DNA from: an uncultured Bacteroidales bacterium
GTDB lineage: Bacteria; Bacteroidota; Bacteroidia; Bacteroidales; P3
NCBI GenBank assembly: GCA_910578275.1
Contig: CAJTPR010000001.1
Location: 328,928-392,927, forward strand
Direction of reading: 5' to 3'
DNA length: 64,000 bases
Position numbers and translations under genes: made by a program
The notes under the pieces: generated by a model
What the model was told of the DNA's origin: nothing
Database searches by the model: none
What the model saw: only the letters and a program-made list of their open reading frames with translations
Shown: positions 18,814 through 28,149 of the stretch, piece after piece
Layout: each line of letters starts with the position of its first letter
How positions within the stretch are numbered: the stretch's first letter is position 1

Positions 18814-19578
18814 TCAAGATTCAAAGGAAACCAGTTCCTTGATGGCCGAACTGATTTTTTGAACACTGCTGACATCGTAAGCGTAGCCATCTACGCGCAC
18901 TTGCTCCTCATGATCGAACTCGGGATGGCGGAAACTCATCCGGCTTTCCTGGCGCACCCGGCCTGAGAGATGAAACTCCCTCGTACCCGTTTTCTCGGCA
19001 ATCCGGGCGATATTCCCGGAAGTAATGCCGCAACCCGGCATAATGACGACACGCCTGGCCTGCCGCTGCAAACGCGCGATGAGATCCGCGCCACGCAAGG
19101 CATCGGACGCCTGGCCGGAAGTGAGCAGGCGCGCCACGCCGCAAGCCTCCAAGACCGTCAGTGCCTCCATCGGATCGACACAACGATCGAAAGCCCGGTG
19201 AAATGTAAACGGCAGGGGTGAGGCCTCCTGCACACATTGCCGCAGAAACGCCTCATCGATCTTGCCATCGGCACGCAACATGCCCGCTACCACCCCCTTT
19301 ACGCCCATTTCCTTGAGCATACGTATATCCCTCAACATTTCCCGCTTTTCCACCTCATCATACAAGAAATCTCCACCGCGCGGACGCACGATCACATGCA
19401 CGGCAATCCCTCCCACGGCACAGGCCTCGGCTATGCAGCCATACGAAGGCGTGGTACCTCCCTCCGGCATCCCGGCACACAGTTCCACCCTGTCGGCACC
19501 CGCCGCCTTGGCAGCCAACACACTGTTTACCGAGTTGGCGCAAACCTCTATCCTGAAATCTTCCCTTCTGAAAAACAC
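18814..19578 (-). CDS. cutC: CutC family protein
   Basis: A 254-residue TIM-barrel protein matching CutC over its whole length: FRIEVCANSVNSVLAAKAAGADRVELC at the N-terminus, IVRPRGGDFLY, the FTFHRAFDR motif and PGCGITSGN. It has been linked to cytosolic copper homeostasis, though the biochemical activity of bacterial CutC is not well defined. It begins 1 nt beyond the end of the fucosidase gene and is last in a minus-strand run, so it is probably cotranscribed. Confidence 0.92.
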   Translation of the reverse strand: MFFRREDFRIEVCANSVNSVLAAKAAGADRVELCAGMPEGGTTPSYGCIAEACAVGGIAVHVIVRPRGGDFLYDEVEKREMLRDIRMLKEMGVKGVVAGMLRADGKIDEAFLRQCVQEASPLPFTFHRAFDRCVDPMEALTVLEACGVARLLTSGQASDALRGADLIARLQRQARRVVIMPGCGITSGNIARIAEKTGTREFHLSGRVRQESRMSFRHPEFDHEEQVRVDGYAYDVSSVQKISSAIKELVSFES

Positions 19579-19579
19579 C

Positions 19580-20857
19580 TTACTGCACGATTAATTCCAC
19601 CACCAGATCCACAACCTGAGGCACCTGACCCAAGGTAATCCACAAACCTTCCGGACTTTGTCTGAAACGGACCTTCTTCCCACTTTCAAACAAACGCGCC
19701 GACTTGACTTTAAATCCCGTGAAAGGCACAAACAATTCCTTGTCCTGATAATCGAGTACATGCACGTAACGGATGTCGCCTTTGCTTGTCATGACGCCCC
19801 AGGGGCGCGGTTCCATCTCGCCCCCCCGTGTCCCGTAGATGGTCTGGCCGAACTTCCGCATCCACGCACCGATTTCCGAAAGCCGCTGCAAGGCGGCCTG
19901 GGGCAAACGTCCGTCGGGTTGCGGGCCTATGTTCAACAACAAGTTGGCATTGCGTCCTGCGGCACGTACCAAATAGTGGATCAACGTCTTGGAATCCTTA
20001 TAGTCTTGGTCGGCGATCTTGTAACCCCACATGCCGTTCATCGTCTGGCAGGTCTCCAACGGCAAGCGGGCGATGGCCTGCCCCGAAAGTCCGGCCGTGT
20101 TCTCGCCCGGCAAGTCGCGCTCAAAGATCTGTATGTCCTCTCCCTCGAAAGGAACCTGATGATGATTGTTGCCTATGAGACAAGCCGGCTGCAATTCATG
20201 AATCAGCTCGTATTGCCCGGGCAGTTGCCAGTCGAAGACGCTGTCCTGGTCGTGATCCCACCAACCGTCGAACCACATCGCCCCGATCGGGCCGTATCCG
20301 GTGAGCAATTCCCTTATCTGATTGTTCATGAAATCATAGTACGTGGCCCATTGTCCATGGCCGGTCCGCCCCGTGTTCCGCCCCGTACGTCCCAAAGGAT
20401 AGTAGTCTTCCCTGCCCCAGTCCAGATGCGAGTAATAAAGATGCAAGGCGATACCCTGCTTATGACACTCCTCGGCCAGTTCCTTGAGGACATCACGCTT
20501 GAAAGGCGTGGCCTGGACGATATTATAATCCGAAAAAGCCGTGTTCCACATCGAGAACCCGTCGTGGTGACGTGTCGTGAAGCAGATATACCTGGCTCCC
20601 GAAGCCTTGATGGCCGATACCCATTCGGCCGCATCGAATCCTGCCGGATAAAAGCCGCCAGCCAGTTTCTTGTATTCATCATGCCGGATACCGCTGTTCA
20701 GATACCATTCGCCCTGAGCGGTCATGCTGTAAAGGCCCCAATGCAGGAATATGCCGAACTTGTTGTCCTGGAATTTCTCACGGGAGGCCATGTTGTCTTG
20801 CCCCCAAACGGCCACGGACAAGAGCAAACAACACGCCAGAGAACCTAATTTTCTCAT
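19580..20857 (-). CDS. Alpha-L-fucosidase, GH29
   Basis: Secreted glycoside hydrolase of 425 residues that removes terminal alpha-L-fucose from glycans. A signal peptide (MRKLGSLACCLLLSVAVWGQ) precedes the GH29 barrel: FGIFLHWGLYSM, YICFTTRHHDGFSMW and GAMWFDGWWD, where the Asp of WFDG (about residue 194) is the expected nucleophile. A short C-terminal beta domain follows. Single-gene context without SusC/SusD neighbours means it is not in a classical polysaccharide-utilisation locus. Likely periplasmic, acting on host mucin or dietary fucosylated glycans (inference). Confidence 0.93.
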   Translation of the reverse strand: MRKLGSLACCLLLSVAVWGQDNMASREKFQDNKFGIFLHWGLYSMTAQGEWYLNSGIRHDEYKKLAGGFYPAGFDAAEWVSAIKASGARYICFTTRHHDGFSMWNTAFSDYNIVQATPFKRDVLKELAEECHKQGIALHLYYSHLDWGREDYYPLGRTGRNTGRTGHGQWATYYDFMNNQIRELLTGYGPIGAMWFDGWWDHDQDSVFDWQLPGQYELIHELQPACLIGNNHHQVPFEGEDIQIFERDLPGENTAGLSGQAIARLPLETCQTMNGMWGYKIADQDYKDSKTLIHYLVRAAGRNANLLLNIGPQPDGRLPQAALQRLSEIGAWMRKFGQTIYGTRGGEMEPRPWGVMTSKGDIRYVHVLDYQDKELFVPFTGFKVKSARLFESGKKVRFRQSPEGLWITLGQVPQVVDLVVELIVQ

Positions 20858-21426
20858 ATTTTCCTATAAACCAATTCTGAAACGGGACGCTTGGGCACAT
20901 GATGGACATGATCGGGCGTCCGCCAATAACGTATCTCACCCTCTTTCATCTCCTCGACCTCCACCTTTTCCACGGGCTTGCCCAATGCCAGCACGTAGGT
21001 GACTTGCAAATGGTCGGGCAATTGCAGCAAACGCCGCATTTCAACGTTCTTGAACGATTTTATGATACAACCGCCGAAACCCGCCTCGGTGGCAGCCAGT
21101 ACAAGCGTCTGCAATTGCAAGCCGTCGTCACAAAGGCAATCCCCGGCAAGGTTCGTGTCCAGAAGCTGCACGAGATAAGCGGTCGGACGTTCGCCCTCCT
21201 CCGGCCCGGGCCATTCCTTGAGATAACCCGCCCAGGCCAGAAGCGGGAACACTTCGCGGCAAGCCTCCTTGCCGGTGACGATGACGTATTTCAAGGCCTG
21301 CACGTTTCGTCCCGACGGGCAATAACGGCAAGCACCCACCCAATCTTCCAGCAATTCCGCAGGAACCGGCACATCCTGGTCGAAACGCCGATAGGATCGC
21401 GCCTTCCTGAGCATGTCAAGCAACAT
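20854..21426 (-). CDS. Nitroreductase family protein
   Basis: FMN-dependent NAD(P)H oxidoreductase family member of 190 residues. It has the family N-terminus with RKARSYRRFDQDVPVP, the CRYCPSGRNVQALKYVIV flavin-binding segment, GLQLQTLVLAATEAGFGGCIIKSF and the VLALGKPVEKV region. The physiological substrate is unknown. Its stop overlaps the fucosidase start by 4 bp and it begins 15 nt after the Na/Pi cotransporter gene, so it belongs to the same minus-strand unit. Confidence 0.9.
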   Translation of the reverse strand: MLLDMLRKARSYRRFDQDVPVPAELLEDWVGACRYCPSGRNVQALKYVIVTGKEACREVFPLLAWAGYLKEWPGPEEGERPTAYLVQLLDTNLAGDCLCDDGLQLQTLVLAATEAGFGGCIIKSFKNVEMRRLLQLPDHLQVTYVLALGKPVEKVEVEEMKEGEIRYWRTPDHVHHVPKRPVSELVYRKI

Positions 21427-21440
21427 GGGACTCCCTTCGT

Positions 21441-23207
21441 TTATTGTTCATGGCCGATTTCCTGCATGGCCTGCGTGACGTTGATGGCATAATCGCCCGC
21501 CTTCTCGCATTCGGAAACGATGTCGTTGAGCAGGATGCCCGTGGAATAACTGTATCGCTGCTCCTCGATGGCTTTCATGTGTTCCTGCTTCAACGTGGTA
21601 CGATAAGCGTTGATCTCGTTCTCCACCTCGTAAGCCTTCTTGGATACCACCGCCTTGTACTCGCCGGCCAGGTTAAGGCACATCACCGCGATCGACTCCT
21701 CGGCCAAGGCGAACATACGCCTTATCTTTTCCGACAATTCGGGAGAAAAGCTTATCTTCTGCTCGTTGCGCCTGTCGATGGTTCCCGCGATATGCAAGGT
21801 GGTATCGGCGATGCTTTCTATTTCCGAAACGATCTTGAACATGGCACGGATGCGCTGGGTGCTTTCGGTCGACATGCGCGATTCGGAAACCTTGGTAAGG
21901 TAGTTGGCTATTTCCACTTCCACCAGGTCACTTTCGTCCTCCATCTTCCGCAACTTGTCCATCGCCTTCTCGAACTCATTGGCGGGCAAGTCGTAAGCAG
22001 CTTCCATGCGCTGGAACATCTTCAAGGTGTTCTGTCCGTAAAGCAGGATTTCCTGATGCGCCTGGAACAACGAGGCTTCGGGCGTGGAGAGAAGACCTAT
22101 CTTGATATGCTTCAACGTGAAGCCTTCCTCTCCCTCCTTGATCGGCAGCAAATAGGCCACCACCCGCGCCACCGGCTTGATGAAGAATATCAGTATGAAG
22201 ACATTGATGCAGTTGAACAACGTATTGAACAACGAAAGGGTAAGCGGCAAGGAGGCGAGCACGGCGGCGCGGACCGTATCTTGCATGTAGGGAGGAATTT
22301 CCGCCTGCAACAAGGCCTGGTTGCTGTACATGGGGCTATATTCGGCGATATGCAGGAAAACGCTCAAGTCGCAGACCATGTTCAAGAAATAGGGAAACAG
22401 GCAGAACATCCACGTGACCCCGAAAACGTTGATAAGCAGATGGGACAGTGCGGTACGTTTGGCTTGCACGTTGGCCACCGAGGCGGCCAGGTTGGCCGTA
22501 ATCGTGGTACCTATGTTCTCGCCCATGATCATCGCCGCCGACTCCTCCAGGCCGATCAGCCCGCTCGAACAGATGACCAGCGTAAGGGCGATGGTCGCGC
22601 TCGAACTCTGGAAAAGGCTCGTCATCAACGCCCCGATAAGCACGAAGATGAGGCGGGAAAGGATGCCGTGTGAATTGATGGCATGGACGAAGTTCCGCAC
22701 GGACGTGTATTCCTGTATATTGGCCGGCATGCACTCCTGCAAGAAACGCAAGGCCAGGAACAGCGTGCCGAAACCGATAATCATTTCCCCCACGTTCTTG
22801 CGCGAACGTTTCTGCGAAAACAGCAACGGCAGCGCGATGCCTATGATAGGCAAGGCCAGGTCGCTGATGCTGAACTTTCCGAACCCGAGCACGGAAACCA
22901 GCCAACTGGTAATCGTCGTGCCGATGTTGGCGCCGAGCACGATGCTGATGGATCCCACCAAGTCCAGAAGACCGGCATTGACGAAACTCACCACCATGAC
23001 GGTGGCCGCCGAGGAACTTTGGATAAGAGCGGTGATGAAGATCCCCGTCAGAAGCCCTTTGAACCGGTTGGATGTCATGGAAGCCAAGATGCTGCGCATC
23101 TTGTTGCCCGCAAGTTTCTGTAAGGATTCGCTCATCATCTTCATGCCGTACAAGAAAAGCGTGAGCGATCCTATGAGTTGCAGAATCAGTATTATTTCAG
23201 ATTTCAT
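21441..23207 (-). CDS. Na/Pi cotransporter family protein with PhoU-like tail
   Basis: Inner-membrane sodium:phosphate symporter (NptA/PNaS) of 588 residues. Two inverted Na_Pi_cotrans repeats carry the signatures GLLTGIFITALIQSSSAATVMVVSFVNAGLL and a second QSSSATIALTL, each followed by GANIGTT or GENIGTT. From about residue 370 the protein becomes soluble and helical, resembling PhoU (KMEDESDLVEVEIANYL), the usual layout of the YjbB-like branch. It probably moves phosphate; regulation is not visible here. It is flanked closely by a secreted unknown upstream and the nitroreductase downstream. Confidence 0.92.
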   Translation of the reverse strand: MKSEIILILQLIGSLTLFLYGMKMMSESLQKLAGNKMRSILASMTSNRFKGLLTGIFITALIQSSSAATVMVVSFVNAGLLDLVGSISIVLGANIGTTITSWLVSVLGFGKFSISDLALPIIGIALPLLFSQKRSRKNVGEMIIGFGTLFLALRFLQECMPANIQEYTSVRNFVHAINSHGILSRLIFVLIGALMTSLFQSSSATIALTLVICSSGLIGLEESAAMIMGENIGTTITANLAASVANVQAKRTALSHLLINVFGVTWMFCLFPYFLNMVCDLSVFLHIAEYSPMYSNQALLQAEIPPYMQDTVRAAVLASLPLTLSLFNTLFNCINVFILIFFIKPVARVVAYLLPIKEGEEGFTLKHIKIGLLSTPEASLFQAHQEILLYGQNTLKMFQRMEAAYDLPANEFEKAMDKLRKMEDESDLVEVEIANYLTKVSESRMSTESTQRIRAMFKIVSEIESIADTTLHIAGTIDRRNEQKISFSPELSEKIRRMFALAEESIAVMCLNLAGEYKAVVSKKAYEVENEINAYRTTLKQEHMKAIEEQRYSYSTGILLNDIVSECEKAGDYAINVTQAMQEIGHEQ

Positions 23208-23251
23208 CGATTGATTATGATTTCCTTGTTAATCTTGGTCATGCTTCCATC

Positions 23252-24058
23252 CTAATATTTGAACATCCATACCGCCGGACCGTCGCGATAGCCGTTCTCC
23301 TCCAGCAATTTCATGTAATCGCCCACGACCGATGCCGACTTGCCCCGGTCGCATTCCATCACCAGACGGTAAGCCTTTCCGTAGGCTTCGGACAACAGCC
23401 CGTCTTCGGCGAAAACGGGATGATTCCCTGAACCGAAAATCAATTGTTCCAGATATGCGTCCCTGCGGCGGACAGCCTCCTCCCCATACAGGAAAAACGT
23501 GGAGTCGGAAAGGAACTCGTCCCAATAGCAAAGCCTCCGGGCGATTTCTTCCGGCGAGAAGTCGAGGATTTCCGTGCCGCCCCCCGCGTTCGTGTCCTGC
23601 CTGACGGCATCGAAGTAGGCATACGTACGAGGCGAAAGGTAATCCTTCAATTCCGTCTGGATGCGGAACAGGTCGGGACGGACGATGATCAGGCCGTTTT
23701 TCCGGATAACCGAGAAATAGAGACGATCCAGCAACCTTTCGTAATCGACGGCGGCTTTCTTTTCCCTGGCATGGCGGTCCCTGTTGCCCGATTGCAGCAA
23801 AATGAGATTGAAATCGGTGTTCCTGGTAAGCATGACCGCGAAATCCTCCAAGAGCACGTAAGCGGAATCGGCGACGGCCGGCGTGCAGTCTGCCATGAAT
23901 TCCTTGCAAGCGCCTACGGCCAAAGCCAAGGATTCCGGCCTGTCGCCGTTCACTTCGTCCAATCGTTCTGAAAAATCTTGTAGGATTTGCGCCTTGGCCA
24001 GGGGGAGCACCGTCAAACCAAGGATAAACAAGAGAACCCGGCAAAAAGAATATTTCAT
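23252..24058 (-). CDS. Secreted protein of unknown function
   Basis: A 268-residue protein not recognised. The start at 24058 is chosen because a clear signal peptide begins there (MKYSFCRVLLFILGLTVLPLAKAQ); an upstream in-frame start at 24235 would add 59 residues without coding character. The mature protein is mainly helical and charged, with no obvious membrane span, barrel or sorting domain. It is followed 45 nt later by the Na/Pi cotransporter gene and is divergent from ettA, so it probably heads the minus-strand operon. It could be a periplasmic protein working with the transporter, but that is only positional inference. Confidence 0.6.
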   Translation of the reverse strand: MKYSFCRVLLFILGLTVLPLAKAQILQDFSERLDEVNGDRPESLALAVGACKEFMADCTPAVADSAYVLLEDFAVMLTRNTDFNLILLQSGNRDRHAREKKAAVDYERLLDRLYFSVIRKNGLIIVRPDLFRIQTELKDYLSPRTYAYFDAVRQDTNAGGGTEILDFSPEEIARRLCYWDEFLSDSTFFLYGEEAVRRRDAYLEQLIFGSGNHPVFAEDGLLSEAYGKAYRLVMECDRGKSASVVGDYMKLLEENGYRDGPAVWMFKY

Positions 24059-24182
24059 AAACTGTTGGTTTTCCGCAACAATAATGCCCCACGCCTGCTG
24101 TCCGAACACGTAAAAGTACGAATTTTGATTATCTTTACAAGTTTTTACGCTTCCGCACGCGGAAGCCAAGATATCAAGGAAT

Positions 24183-25865
24183 ATGGCAGCAGAAGAACAA
24201 CCGAAAATCATTTTTTCGATGAACCGGGTAAGCAAGGTTTACCCGCCCAACAAGCAAGTACTCAAGGACATCTGGCTCTCTTTCTTCTACGGGGCCAAGA
24301 TCGGCATCATCGGCCTGAACGGATCGGGGAAATCCACGCTTTTGAAAATCATCGCCGGCCTGGACAAGAACTACCAAGGCGACGTGGCCTTCTCGCCCGG
24401 CTACTCGGTAGGATACCTCGCCCAGGAACCTGAACTGGACAATTCCAAGACCGTGAAGGAAGTGGTGCAGGAAGGCGTGCAACAAGTGGTCGACCTGATA
24501 AAGGAATACGAGGAAGTGAACAACAAGTTCGCCGAACCGATGGACGACGACCAGATGCAAAAGCTCATCGAACGCCAAGGCGAACTGACCGAACTGCTCG
24601 ACCAGCACGACGCATGGGAACTGGACGCCAAGCTGGAGCGGGCCATGGATGCGCTCAACTGCCCCGAACCCGACATGCCCGTGGCCAACCTTTCGGGAGG
24701 CGAACGCCGCCGGGTGGCTCTCTGCCGCCTGCTCCTGCAAGAACCCGACATCCTCCTGCTGGACGAACCCACCAACCACTTGGACGCCGAATCCATCCAA
24801 TGGCTGGAAGCCCATTTGCACCAATACAAAGGAACCGTCATCGCCGTCACGCACGACCGCTACTTCCTCGACAACGTGGCCGGTTGGATACTCGAACTGG
24901 ACAGGGGCGAAGGCATTCCCTGGAAAGGCAATTACAGTTCATGGCTCGACCAGAAGACCAAACGGCTCGAGCAAGAGGAAAAATCCGAATCACGCCGCCG
25001 CAAGACCCTTGAACGCGAGCTGGAATGGGTAAGGATGTCGCCCAAGGCACGTCAGGCAAAAGGCAAGGCCCGTCTGAACGCCTACGAGAAGATGATGAAC
25101 GAGGACAGCAAGCAGAAGGAAGAACGCCTGGAAATCTACATTCCCAACGGCCCCAGGCTGGGGAACAATGTCATCGAAGCCGTACATGTGCGCAAGGCAT
25201 TCGGCGACAAAGTACTGTTCGACGACCTCAATTTCAAGCTTCCGCCGGCCGGCATCGTCGGCGTCATCGGCCCCAACGGCGCGGGCAAGACCACGCTCTT
25301 CCGCCTGATCATGGGCCTGGAAAAACCCGATGAAGGCACGTTCGAAGTGGGTTCCACCGTGAAACTGGGCTATGTGGACCAGCAACACGCCAGCATAGAT
25401 CCCGAAAAGACGGTATGGGAAGTGATTTCGGAAGGCAACGAGCAGATAAACCTGGGCGGCCGCCTGATCAATTCCCGCTCGTACGTCTCCCGCTTCAATT
25501 TCGGGGGTGCCGACCAAGGGAAAAAGGCCGGTGTCCTGTCGGGCGGGGAACGGAACCGCATGCACCTGGCCCTCGCCCTCAAAAGTGAAGGCAACGTGCT
25601 GTTGCTCGACGAGCCCACCAACGACATCGACGTGAACACGCTCCGCGCCCTGGAAGAAGGCCTGGAATCCTTTGCCGGCTGCGCGGTGGTGATTTCGCAC
25701 GACCGCTGGTTCCTCGACCGGATTGCCACGCACATCCTCGCCTTCGAGGGCGACGGACAAGTCTATTTCTTCGAGGGCGGCTACACCGAATACGAGGAAA
25801 ACAAGAAGAAACGCCTCGGCGAGGTACAACCCAAACGTTTCAAATACAAGAAACTGATGGAATAG
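24183..25865 (+). CDS. ettA: Energy-dependent translational throttle protein EttA (ABC-F)
   Basis: Cytosolic ABC-F ATPase that binds the ribosomal E site and gates elongation according to ATP/ADP. The 560 residues hold two ATPase domains: Walker A GLNGSGKST near residue 45 and signature LSGGERRRV near 170; second Walker A GPNGAGKTT near 363 and signature LSGGERNRM near 452. The inter-domain linker and the small arm are present. Length and overall pattern fit EttA (about 555) rather than the shorter or C-terminally extended resistance-type ABC-F proteins. The GNAT/IbrA/IbrB genes follow on the same strand after 37 nt. Confidence 0.93.
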   Translation: MAAEEQPKIIFSMNRVSKVYPPNKQVLKDIWLSFFYGAKIGIIGLNGSGKSTLLKIIAGLDKNYQGDVAFSPGYSVGYLAQEPELDNSKTVKEVVQEGVQQVVDLIKEYEEVNNKFAEPMDDDQMQKLIERQGELTELLDQHDAWELDAKLERAMDALNCPEPDMPVANLSGGERRRVALCRLLLQEPDILLLDEPTNHLDAESIQWLEAHLHQYKGTVIAVTHDRYFLDNVAGWILELDRGEGIPWKGNYSSWLDQKTKRLEQEEKSESRRRKTLERELEWVRMSPKARQAKGKARLNAYEKMMNEDSKQKEERLEIYIPNGPRLGNNVIEAVHVRKAFGDKVLFDDLNFKLPPAGIVGVIGPNGAGKTTLFRLIMGLEKPDEGTFEVGSTVKLGYVDQQHASIDPEKTVWEVISEGNEQINLGGRLINSRSYVSRFNFGGADQGKKAGVLSGGERNRMHLALALKSEGNVLLLDEPTNDIDVNTLRALEEGLESFAGCAVVISHDRWFLDRIATHILAFEGDGQVYFFEGGYTEYEENKKKRLGEVQPKRFKYKKLME

Positions 25866-25902
25866 GCCCTCCGTAGGGTCCATCCGCAAGACCGCACAAG
25901 CA

Positions 25903-26304
25903 ATGATCAAGATCGAAAAAGTGAACGGGGACGACCGGCGTCTCTACGAACTGGTGGCCGGATTGGCAATGGACCGTGAGGTATTGAAGCAAAACAACAA
26001 CTACCCTTTCTGGACTTCCCCCAGGCACGTATGGTTCGTCGCCCACGACGGGAAAGGCCAAACGAGCGGTTTCTTCCCCGTGGAAGTGACGGCCAGGTCG
26101 GCCAAGATAAACAACTACTACGTGGCAGGCGACAAGGCCGCCCTGCTGAACCGTCTCATGCGGGAGGTGATACGCGGCTACGGGGAAAAACAGACGATAC
26201 GCGCGGTGGTTCTCGCCCGGCACGCGACGGCATTCAAGAGCGCCGGCTTCCAAGCCATCAGGGAATTGAAACGTTATTCCATCATGGAATACATCAAAGC
26301 CTGA
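25903..26304 (+). CDS. Small GNAT-like acetyltransferase
   Basis: A 133-residue cytosolic protein with the compact beta/alpha layout of GNAT enzymes (VWFVAHDGKGQTSGFFPVEV, then INNYYVAGDKAALLNRLMREV and a final FKSAGFQAIRELKRYSIMEY, where substrate-binding residues usually lie). The classical acetyl-CoA loop (Q/RxxGxG/A) is not clear, so the assignment rests on general pattern and neighbours. Its stop is 8 nt before the IbrA-like gene; the two are probably translationally coupled. It may modify a partner or substrate of that system. Confidence 0.65.
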   Translation: MIKIEKVNGDDRRLYELVAGLAMDREVLKQNNNYPFWTSPRHVWFVAHDGKGQTSGFFPVEVTARSAKINNYYVAGDKAALLNRLMREVIRGYGEKQTIRAVVLARHATAFKSAGFQAIRELKRYSIMEYIKA

Positions 26305-26312
26305 TTTGCCGG

Positions 26313-27617
26313 ATGAATGTCTATGAATTGTCCCAACGGCGACTGGAAATCCTGTTCGAGAACTTCGACAACCTCTACGTCTCGTTTTCGGGCGGGAAAG
26401 ACAGCGGCGTGCTGCTCAACTTGTGCCTCGAATACATGCGCAAGCACGGCATCACGAAAAAAATCGGCGTCTTCCATATCGACTACGAAATCCAGTACCA
26501 GGACACATTGGACTACGTGAACCGTTTCCTGGAAGCCAACGCCGACCTGGTTGAGACCTATCGCATCTGCGTACCGTTCAAGGTGCAGACCTGCACCTCG
26601 ATGTACCAACAATACTGGCGTCCCTGGGAAGATGACAAAAAGGACATCTGGGTAAGGGACATGCCCGAAGGCAGCCTCACATGGCGGGACTTCCCGTTCT
26701 ACACCACCGACATGTGGGACTATGAGTTCCAGGCCCGTTTCGCTTCCTGGCTGCATCAGAAGAAAAAAGCCAAGCGCACCTGCTGCATCATAGGAATCCG
26801 CACCCAGGAAAGTTTCCACCGCTGGCGGAGCATCAACAACAACCAGAACCGCTTCCTGGGAAAACGCTGGATACGGCAATGGCCGGGCGGAAAGATCTGC
26901 AACGCCTACCCCATCTACGACTGGCTCACCACCGACGTATGGACGGCCAACGGAAAGTTCGGCTGGATGTACAATCATCTCTACGATCTCCTTTACATGG
27001 CCGGCGTCCCCTTGGAAAGCCAGCGCGTGGCAAGTCCGTTCATCTCGCAAGCCATTTCCAGCCTGCACCTCTACCAGGCCATCGATCCTTATACGTGGGG
27101 AAAGATGGTGGGACGGGTGAACGGGGCCAATTGCGCGGCCATCTACGGGAAAACCTCCGCCTTGGGATGGCAGAACGTACGGCTTCCCAAGGATTACACT
27201 TGGGAACAATACATGTATTTCCTCCTCTCCACGCTTCCCCGGGAAACCCGGGACAACTACCTGGAAAAACTTTCGACGAGCATCCGTTTCTGGCGCGACA
27301 AGGGCGGCTGCCTTGCCGATGACACGATTTTCAAGTTGCAAAAGGCCGGCGTCCCCATACGGGTGGAAGAAAAAAGCAACTACCACACGACAAAGAAACC
27401 CGTGAAAATGGAATATCTGGACGATATTTCCATTCCGGAATTCAGCCAGATACCCTCCTTCAAGCGTATCTGCATCTGCATCTTGAAAAACGACCACGCC
27501 TGCAAGTACATGGGTTTCGCGCCCAACAAGCTCGAAAAGCACAGGCGGAAAAAGATCATGGAAAAATACCAGGCCCTGCTGGACAATCCTGAAAATAATG
27601 ATGGAAAACGACTATAA
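26313..27617 (+). CDS. IbrA-like PAPS-reductase-family protein (DUF3440)
   Basis: A 434-residue cytosolic protein. The start ATG at 26313 is chosen because the PAPS-reductase/ATP-PPase domain begins right after it, with the PP-loop YVSFSGGKDSGVLLNL near residue 24. A Cys-containing central part (TCCIIGIRTQESFHRWRS) and the C-terminal DUF3440-like domain (WEQYMYFLLSTLPRETRDNYL, FKRICICILKNDHACKYMGF) follow. E. coli IbrA, a regulator of immunoglobulin-binding eib genes, has this architecture and is paired with IbrB. The adenylating chemistry is expected but the substrate is unknown. It overlaps the next gene by 20 bp. Confidence 0.82.
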   Translation: MNVYELSQRRLEILFENFDNLYVSFSGGKDSGVLLNLCLEYMRKHGITKKIGVFHIDYEIQYQDTLDYVNRFLEANADLVETYRICVPFKVQTCTSMYQQYWRPWEDDKKDIWVRDMPEGSLTWRDFPFYTTDMWDYEFQARFASWLHQKKKAKRTCCIIGIRTQESFHRWRSINNNQNRFLGKRWIRQWPGGKICNAYPIYDWLTTDVWTANGKFGWMYNHLYDLLYMAGVPLESQRVASPFISQAISSLHLYQAIDPYTWGKMVGRVNGANCAAIYGKTSALGWQNVRLPKDYTWEQYMYFLLSTLPRETRDNYLEKLSTSIRFWRDKGGCLADDTIFKLQKAGVPIRVEEKSNYHTTKKPVKMEYLDDISIPEFSQIPSFKRICICILKNDHACKYMGFAPNKLEKHRRKKIMEKYQALLDNPENNDGKRL

Positions 27618-28149
27618 GAGCCCCGTGTACGGCATCCGTGCCGTGCCAGTGGAGAAAATCGTGGCGAACAGCTACAACCCCAACGTCGTGGCTCCTCCGG
27701 AAATGAAATTGCTGGAACTTTCCATCTGGGAAGACGGCTACACGATGCCCTGCGTCTGCTACCACGACAAGGAAAACGACCGTTACGAACTGGTGGACGG
27801 ATACCACCGGTACATGGTGCTCAAGACCTCCAAACGGATCTATGAACGGGAAAAAGGCCTGCTGCCGGTAACGGTAATCGACAAGGATATTTCCAACCGC
27901 ATGGCGTCCACGATCCGTCACAACCGCGCCCGGGGCACGCACAAGGTGGAACTGATGAGCGAAATCGTGGCCGAACTGACCAAGGCCAACATGTCGGACG
28001 CGTGGATCATGCGCAACATCGGCATGGATCGCGACGAATTGCTGCGGCTCAAGCAGATAACGGGCATCGCCGACCTGTTCGCCAACCGCGAGTTCAGTCT
28101 CGGCTCGAACAACTGCGGCGAAAACGACCCCGGATCCGACGTTTATTGA
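27598..28149 (+). CDS. IbrB-like ParB/sulfiredoxin-fold protein
   Basis: A 183-residue protein with a ParB/sulfiredoxin-like N-terminal domain: VPVEKIVANSYNPNVVAPPEM, then the ELVDGYHRYMV segment, the equivalent of the (D)GxHR nucleotide-binding motif. A helical C-terminus includes IRHNRARGTHKVELMSEIVAEL, the typical ParB-like RxNxxRG pattern, plus a possible HTH (AWIMRNIGMDRDELLRLK). The start overlaps the end of the IbrA-like gene; there are two consecutive ATG codons (27598 and 27601). It probably acts together with the IbrA-like protein, on nucleic acid or nucleotide. Confidence 0.8.
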   Translation: MMENDYKSPVYGIRAVPVEKIVANSYNPNVVAPPEMKLLELSIWEDGYTMPCVCYHDKENDRYELVDGYHRYMVLKTSKRIYEREKGLLPVTVIDKDISNRMASTIRHNRARGTHKVELMSEIVAELTKANMSDAWIMRNIGMDRDELLRLKQITGIADLFANREFSLGSNNCGENDPGSDVY

